From positions 496,001 through 560,000 of the forward strand of contig VLTN01000009.1 of assembly GCA_008330645.1 (NCBI GenBank): 64,000 nt of DNA. Reading direction: 5' to 3'. The position numbers and the translations under genes were made by a program. Shown here one piece after another: positions 55,301-61,300 of the stretch. How positions within the stretch are numbered: the stretch's first letter is position 1; every line of letters starts with the position of its first letter. The notes beneath the pieces were generated by a model. The model did no database searches, was not told where the DNA came from, and saw only the letters and a list, made by a program, of their open reading frames with translations. This DNA comes from Cafeteria roenbergensis. Its lineage: Eukaryota > Sar > Bigyra > Bicosoecida > Cafeteriaceae.

Positions 55301-58300
55301 CGCGTGTTCGGCTCCTGCGACGAGACGGTGTGCGTTACCCGGTCGCCTCCCATCGCGTGCGTGGCTCCGCTCTCCCGCTCAGTGTCCCACCCCCACGCCC
55401 ACCTGCTGCGGGAGCTGCGCGTCAACCTTGCCGCGCCCACGTCCGGGACCCGCCTTGACCGCGAGAGTCTGGCGCGGGCGGTAGCCCCTCGCCTCCGCGA
55501 GATTGCGGAGGAGCGATGCGTAGCCTTTCTGCTTGTCGACGTCAGGCAAGGGGTTGACGAGCCGGCGGATTCGGGCGAGAGCGGGCCCATGACGGCGGAC
55601 CAGCTGCCGCACGCTGCCAAGCGGCCCGGACTGATCGGGCGTCACCGGGACGCCGACGACGCCGCCGGCTTTGCGTCTGCGGCTGCGACTGCAGCAGCCC
55701 GGATCTCACGCCGAGCCGGGGGCAAGCTGTCGTCCTCCCGCGTGGACCGGACCATGGATGCGTCGGACCTTGCCGAGGTGGCGCTGCTGGAAGCCGAGGC
55801 CTGCCGCCCCTTCACCATGGCGCTCCTGACCCAAAGCTACGGCTGGGTGCCCCACGAGTGGCACCCCTGGGTGTCCTGGGCGTCCCCGTGGCTTGCGCAC
55901 TTCACCAACGACGCCTTGCCTCGTGTAGACACGCGCTCGAGGGGTTCGGCGGCGCCCGCTTCGCGATCGGCGAGCCGGCCTTCGGGGCGGAAGACTCGGG
56001 TCAGCCTGCCGGTGGCGCGGCCGCAGGAGCTCGGTCCTCTCCTGCCCCGTCTCTCGGTCGTAGAGGCGCAGGTGTTTGCCGCATTCGCCCTTCCGCGGAT
56101 GCAGCCGCCTCCGCGGCGGGCAGCGCTGAAGCGCGTCCAGGCCGTCTTGCGCGAGCACGCCTTCCCCGCGTCGCCGGCGGAGCTCGCCCGCTCGCCCGCC
56201 ACGCTTGCCTCTCTCATTCGCCCAGTTTCGGCGTGGGGCGCGGCGGAGGTGGGTGCGGGGCCGATGGCAGCCGTTGCTCGCTCGCTTCAGGCGGCCAAGG
56301 CAGCCGGCGACTTGGTGTCGCCCCGAACGCAAGGCGGCGGGCCGTCGACTGGCGGCGGCCGCCCCTCCTCCCCGGACCGGGGTGCGGCTGGCCGCGGCCG
56401 CGTCGCGGCGTTGCCGGTTGGCATGCGCAGCGCACTTGCAACTGCTCTCAAGGACAGCCGCGCTGGCGCAGCAGCGCACGTCGATTCCGTCGCGACCCCG
56501 CAGCCCACCGGGTCGGACGCGGTGTGGGCGTTTGCCAGGACGCTCGTTGCGGCCCTTGGGCCGCAGGCGGCCAGCGAGCGAGCGCACGCCCGTGAGGAGC
56601 CAGCCAGAGCTGACAGCGCGCGACCGGCGCACCAGCCTGGCGACTCCACGGACTCGCCCCTGCCCGAGGACCCCGACCGGGCTGCTTCGGACGACGCCAG
56701 CGACGAGGGCGCCTGGAGGTCGCCGAGCGACGGAGAGGGTGCGGGCAGCGCCGAGGGAGCGGCTCCGCAGTCGCAGGGCCGCCTGGCTGGCCTTCGCCGC
56801 GCCGCAATCAGGGCGGCCAAACTGGCGGTGCGAGCAGGGTTCGCGGCGACAGAGGTCCTGGCCGGCAACGACGGCCGGGCAGCCCTGAGGTGGGCGGCTG
56901 CCGAGGCGCTGCGGCTCGCGAGCGAGGCGGACCCTGCCTGCGCGGAGTCTGTGGCGGGATGCCACGCAGCAACGTCATCGTTCCAGACAGGCCGGGACGG
57001 GTGGGTTGGGGGTGCTGGAGCCAGCCTCCTCCTAGCACCGGGACTGTCGCTGGGGGGCGAGGCGGGCTTCCTCGCGCTGCTTCCCGGGCTCTCTGGGCCG
57101 GGGGCTGCGGGAAGCACGGGCTTCACAGCGGCTCGTGCCATCCTGTGCGCGGAGGCAGGGGGCTTTGCGCTTCCGTTTGCGACCTCGCCGCCCGCTGGGG
57201 GGAGCGGGGTGGCGCAGCTCGCTGCTGCGGCAGCTGTGGCCGAAGACGCCGACTCCCTGGCCGCCAAGGCCACCATGCTGTCCGCGGTCGGAGGCACGCA
57301 GGCGTCTGGGGCGGGGCTTCTTGTTCCGGCTGCGGCCTGGGCAGCGAGCCTGCGGGGCGAGTCTCCGCCGTCCGAGCCGGGCTCCGCCGTCCACAGGACA
57401 GGCCCACCCCAGCGGCGTTCTCCTGGCGAAAGAGGCGAGCAGCGCTCGCTTGCTGCAGCCGCGGACGTGGCGCCTCGCTCGGCGGGCAGCGGAGGCAGCG
57501 GTGCTGGAGCAGCAGGCGCCTCGGCTCCAGGCACGCCGATGAGCACGCGAGCCGGAGCAGGAGCTGCGGCCAAGGCGGCGGAGGCGGCGGCGTCGGCTGG
57601 ACTTCTCACCGACCTGTCGCAGCAGGAGGGCTCGCTTTCCGCCTTTGCGATCACAGACGCGCGGCTGACGGCAGAGGCGTATGGCGTGTGGCACCGCGTT
57701 CTCCCGCTCTTTACCCACGAAGGCACCCTTTCGGCGCACGACTCCCAGCTCCAGTCGTTGGCGGCCGGCGCCGCAGCCAGCGGAACGGTGCTTCACTGGG
57801 TCCTTGCCCGCCGCCGGCGCGTTCAGCGCCGGCTGGAGAGAGCGCAGATCCGGGAGCGGCAAAGGCGCCTCCGAGAGGCGTCCGCGCTGCTCTTGGCCAG
57901 AGATCGCGCCGCGGAGGCGCGCCAGGCCGCAGGAGGCGGCCGCGCGGACACGGGTTGGGCGGACGTGGCGCGGGTTGCCCTGGGGCTGACGGGTCCGGCC
58001 CGCACGACGACGGGCGGCCTTGGAAGGGCCCGCGCGATCGGCTTGGGGAGAGGTGTGGTCGCAGACAGCGCCGCAGCCCCGTCCTCGAAGGCGCGGCTGG
58101 GTGCTCTGTCGATTCGGGCGCCGCACCTCTCCTCTGGCGGCCCTGGCGTGAGCCCGAGCCCGCGTGCGCTTGCATCCGCCTTGGTTGGCAGCGCCGCCTC
58201 GTCTGCAGCGCGGAGCCCGATCGCCAGAGCCCTGCGACTGCACGCCCGGGCGGGCACCTCTGCGAGCGGCCACGCCGACTCTCCCTACGCGCGGGCGCTG

Positions 58301-61300
58301 GCAGCCTCCCGGGGCGGCAACTCGCCGCCCCTGGGGCGAGCGCTTTCCGGCACGCCGGGGAGCGGCTCAGTGTGGGACGTGGCCCACGCTGGCCCCGCAC
58401 ACAGGAGCATTGTGCAGGGTGGGCCTGGCGAGGCCCCCTCGCACACGGGCAGCGTCAGCAGCGAGAGCGACTCGGATGGCGCCAGCGGAGTCGGATACGG
58501 CGGCGCCCCCGCCTCCCCCGAGACGCCGCTTTGGACATCGCCCTCCTCGCGCCAGGGCCCCAGGCCGCCGGCGCTGGCCCTCACCAAGTCCAGCTCTGCC
58601 GGCTCCGGGGCAAGGTGGCGCCCGCCGTCGATGAACGACCGCTGCGTTGTCATCGGGGCCGTGGAGATGCGGCGGGGCATGGCCAGGGCCGCGTGGACGC
58701 CAGCCACCGGAGCGCGCAGCGGCCTGCTGGTGCTCTCGGGGGAGGGCCAAGCAATGGCACCGGACGTCATCGGGCCGGTGGGCTCTCGGCGCGCGTCGCA
58801 CGGCGCCATCTGGCCGGTTGTCGGGGCGGCCCTCTTCGGCGACGCCAAGGCTTTTGGCCGGTTTGTCCTTGCAGCCACGGCAGGCATCGAGCACCTTGCG
58901 TTCCCCAGGGGTATCGGGCAGCCGCTCGCAGAGCTTGCTGCCCAAGCAGTTGCGCGGACCATCGCTCGGGCTCCCGCGCCGAGGGCCCTGCCCGCCGCCC
59001 CGGCGCGCCCCCTGCCGCCTGTCCGCAGCGGCCCACAGGCCATCGGCGGCGCTGCAACGGCGCCCTCGTCGCTCTCGCGGCCGCCGCGGCAACCCCCGGC
59101 CTCGCTCCACCAGCCCGTCGCCAGCTCCCGCCCTGCCGGTCTGGGAGCAGGACTGCTGATTGAGCCAGCGCCCAGCCGCCCGGACAGCATACTGGCTGAG
59201 GGAATCGGCCGCAGCGCCGCCGGCCGGAGGCGCATGCGGCGAGAAGCCGCGGCGTGGGTGAATGCGGAGGGCGGCGGCGCGGTGTCTGTGGCCTCCGTGC
59301 TCGGGGCCTCCTTGCACAGGGCCGTGCTTCCGCCTAGCCTGCCCGGCGATGAGGCGCAGGCATTGGCCGCGCGCACCGCCCGCGGCGACGACGAGTCCCT
59401 GCGAGGCGACCGCGCCGGCCCTTCCCCTGCCGGCCCGCGCCCTCCCCCGCCAGCTCCCAGCTCAAGGGCGGCTTCCAGAGGGGCCTTGGCCTCGGCCGCA
59501 GCGATGCCGTCCGCGGCTTCGCTGCAGCGCGCTGCCCACGAGTGGCTTCGGCGACTGGCCGTAGCTGCCGCCACCGCAGACTCCACCCTTGCTGACGGAC
59601 CTGCGGCCGCCGTTGTCGTGCCGGGAGCGCTGCCCGTGGACCTCCATCCAGTGTCTGTTGCGCTCCGGCTGCAGCGCGCCCTCGGAAGCGCCCTTGCCGG
59701 TGAGCTCGAGGTCACGGCGCGCCCCCCTCACCGCCTGCTTCCCAGGCTCTTGAGCGGCAAGGGGACTGCGGAGGCCGACGCCATCGCCTTGTCAGAGCAC
59801 GACGACGCCCAGCTGTTCGCACCTGCGGCTGCCCGACGGAGCAAACTGGGCACCTGGGCCCTCTCCAGACTGCGCCGCAAGAACGCGGCCACGGGAGCAG
59901 GGCGTCGCGGGAGCAAGGCGCCCAGCGCAGCGACGGGCGGAACGATGCCTCGCCACTCAGCTTCAGGGGCTGGCAAGGCTGCCAAGCCTGTGCCTGGCGG
60001 GGCTGGCACTGGCGCTCGCGCCGACGCCGGCGCGGCCGGTGACACGCAGCCATCCAAGCCGCGCAGCTCGGCCTCTCAGCGGCCCAGCGGGGTCACGGGC
60101 GTGCGAGCCACGCCGTGGACGATGCTTCTTGGGCAGGCCCAGCCAGGACTTGCCGTTGAGGCCGGCTTCGCCGCGGTCTACCAGTGCGAAGAGGGGTCAT
60201 GGGGAAGCAGCGTCCATGTGAGGCACCCTCGTGCGCAGGAGGACGAGCTCCCCTCGCCGCTCGCCCAGCTCTACCTGCCTGGCGACGCCGTGCGGGCCCA
60301 AAAGGCGCTGGCGGCGCTGCGAACCGGCGTAGCGCGTCGGTCAGACAGGCAAGTGTCAACCTACGAGTCTGCAACGATGCTGGCGTCCACAGCGCAGCGC
60401 GACCTGATGCGGACCCTGGACCGGTGCTTCCCCAAGAACGAGGCCCCTGCTCCTCAGGACGCGTGGGCTGTGGGCAGTGCCGCGTTCGCCGCGTCCCGCG
60501 CGGTCCTGTTTGTGGAGGAGGCCTCGCACCGCGCCGTGCTGGACGCCCTTCACGCCGCGGCGGAGCGAGACGCGCTGCGAGAGTCCCGCCCAGTTGTTCT
60601 GCTCGGCGCCTCGGGGAGTGGCAAGAGCGCGCTGCTGGGCCACTGGTGCGCTGAAGTCGTGGCAGCGCGAAGCGCGGACGCCCTGCGCGGCACGTGGAGG
60701 AGCGTGGCCAGCGAAGCTGCTGCCGCGGTGCCTGTGAAGGTGCTTGCGAGGGCGGCGGGGGCACGAGAGGCGCAGATGGCCGAGGCAGCGGCCGCCCGGG
60801 CAACCGTTGCGTCCATCGACCGGGCCACCAGCGCCATCACCTCGTCGGGGCCGACTGGCCCTGCTCCTGGCGGTGCCTCGCGCGCTGCGTGGCTGCCTTC
60901 GACCGCGTCAGGGGCGACGGGGGACGCCTCCCAAGCCTGCATCCCACCTGCCGGACCAGAGGCTGCCAGCACCGCGCGCCGAGCGTGGTGGCACCGCGCA
61001 GGCGCGCGCGCGAGGGCGCTGGCTCGCGGCGAGCGCATCGTGCACCGCAACCGGCCCGCTGCGCCGGCCGTGAGCGTTTGGTACGAGGGCCACCGGCCTT
61101 GCTGCATGGTGTGCGTGCACTGCGCGGAGGGAGGAGCGCCCGCCGGCGGTGTGTCGCTGCTCCTCACCACCGCGGCTGAGCTCTTGCTTGTGACGGTTGC
61201 ACTGTGCGGCCAACGAACGGTGAGGCCAGGCGCCGGGGGTGCGAACTCGTCAAGGCGGGCGACGCAGCGCGGGAGGAGATTTGTCGACTTTTCGCAAGCC

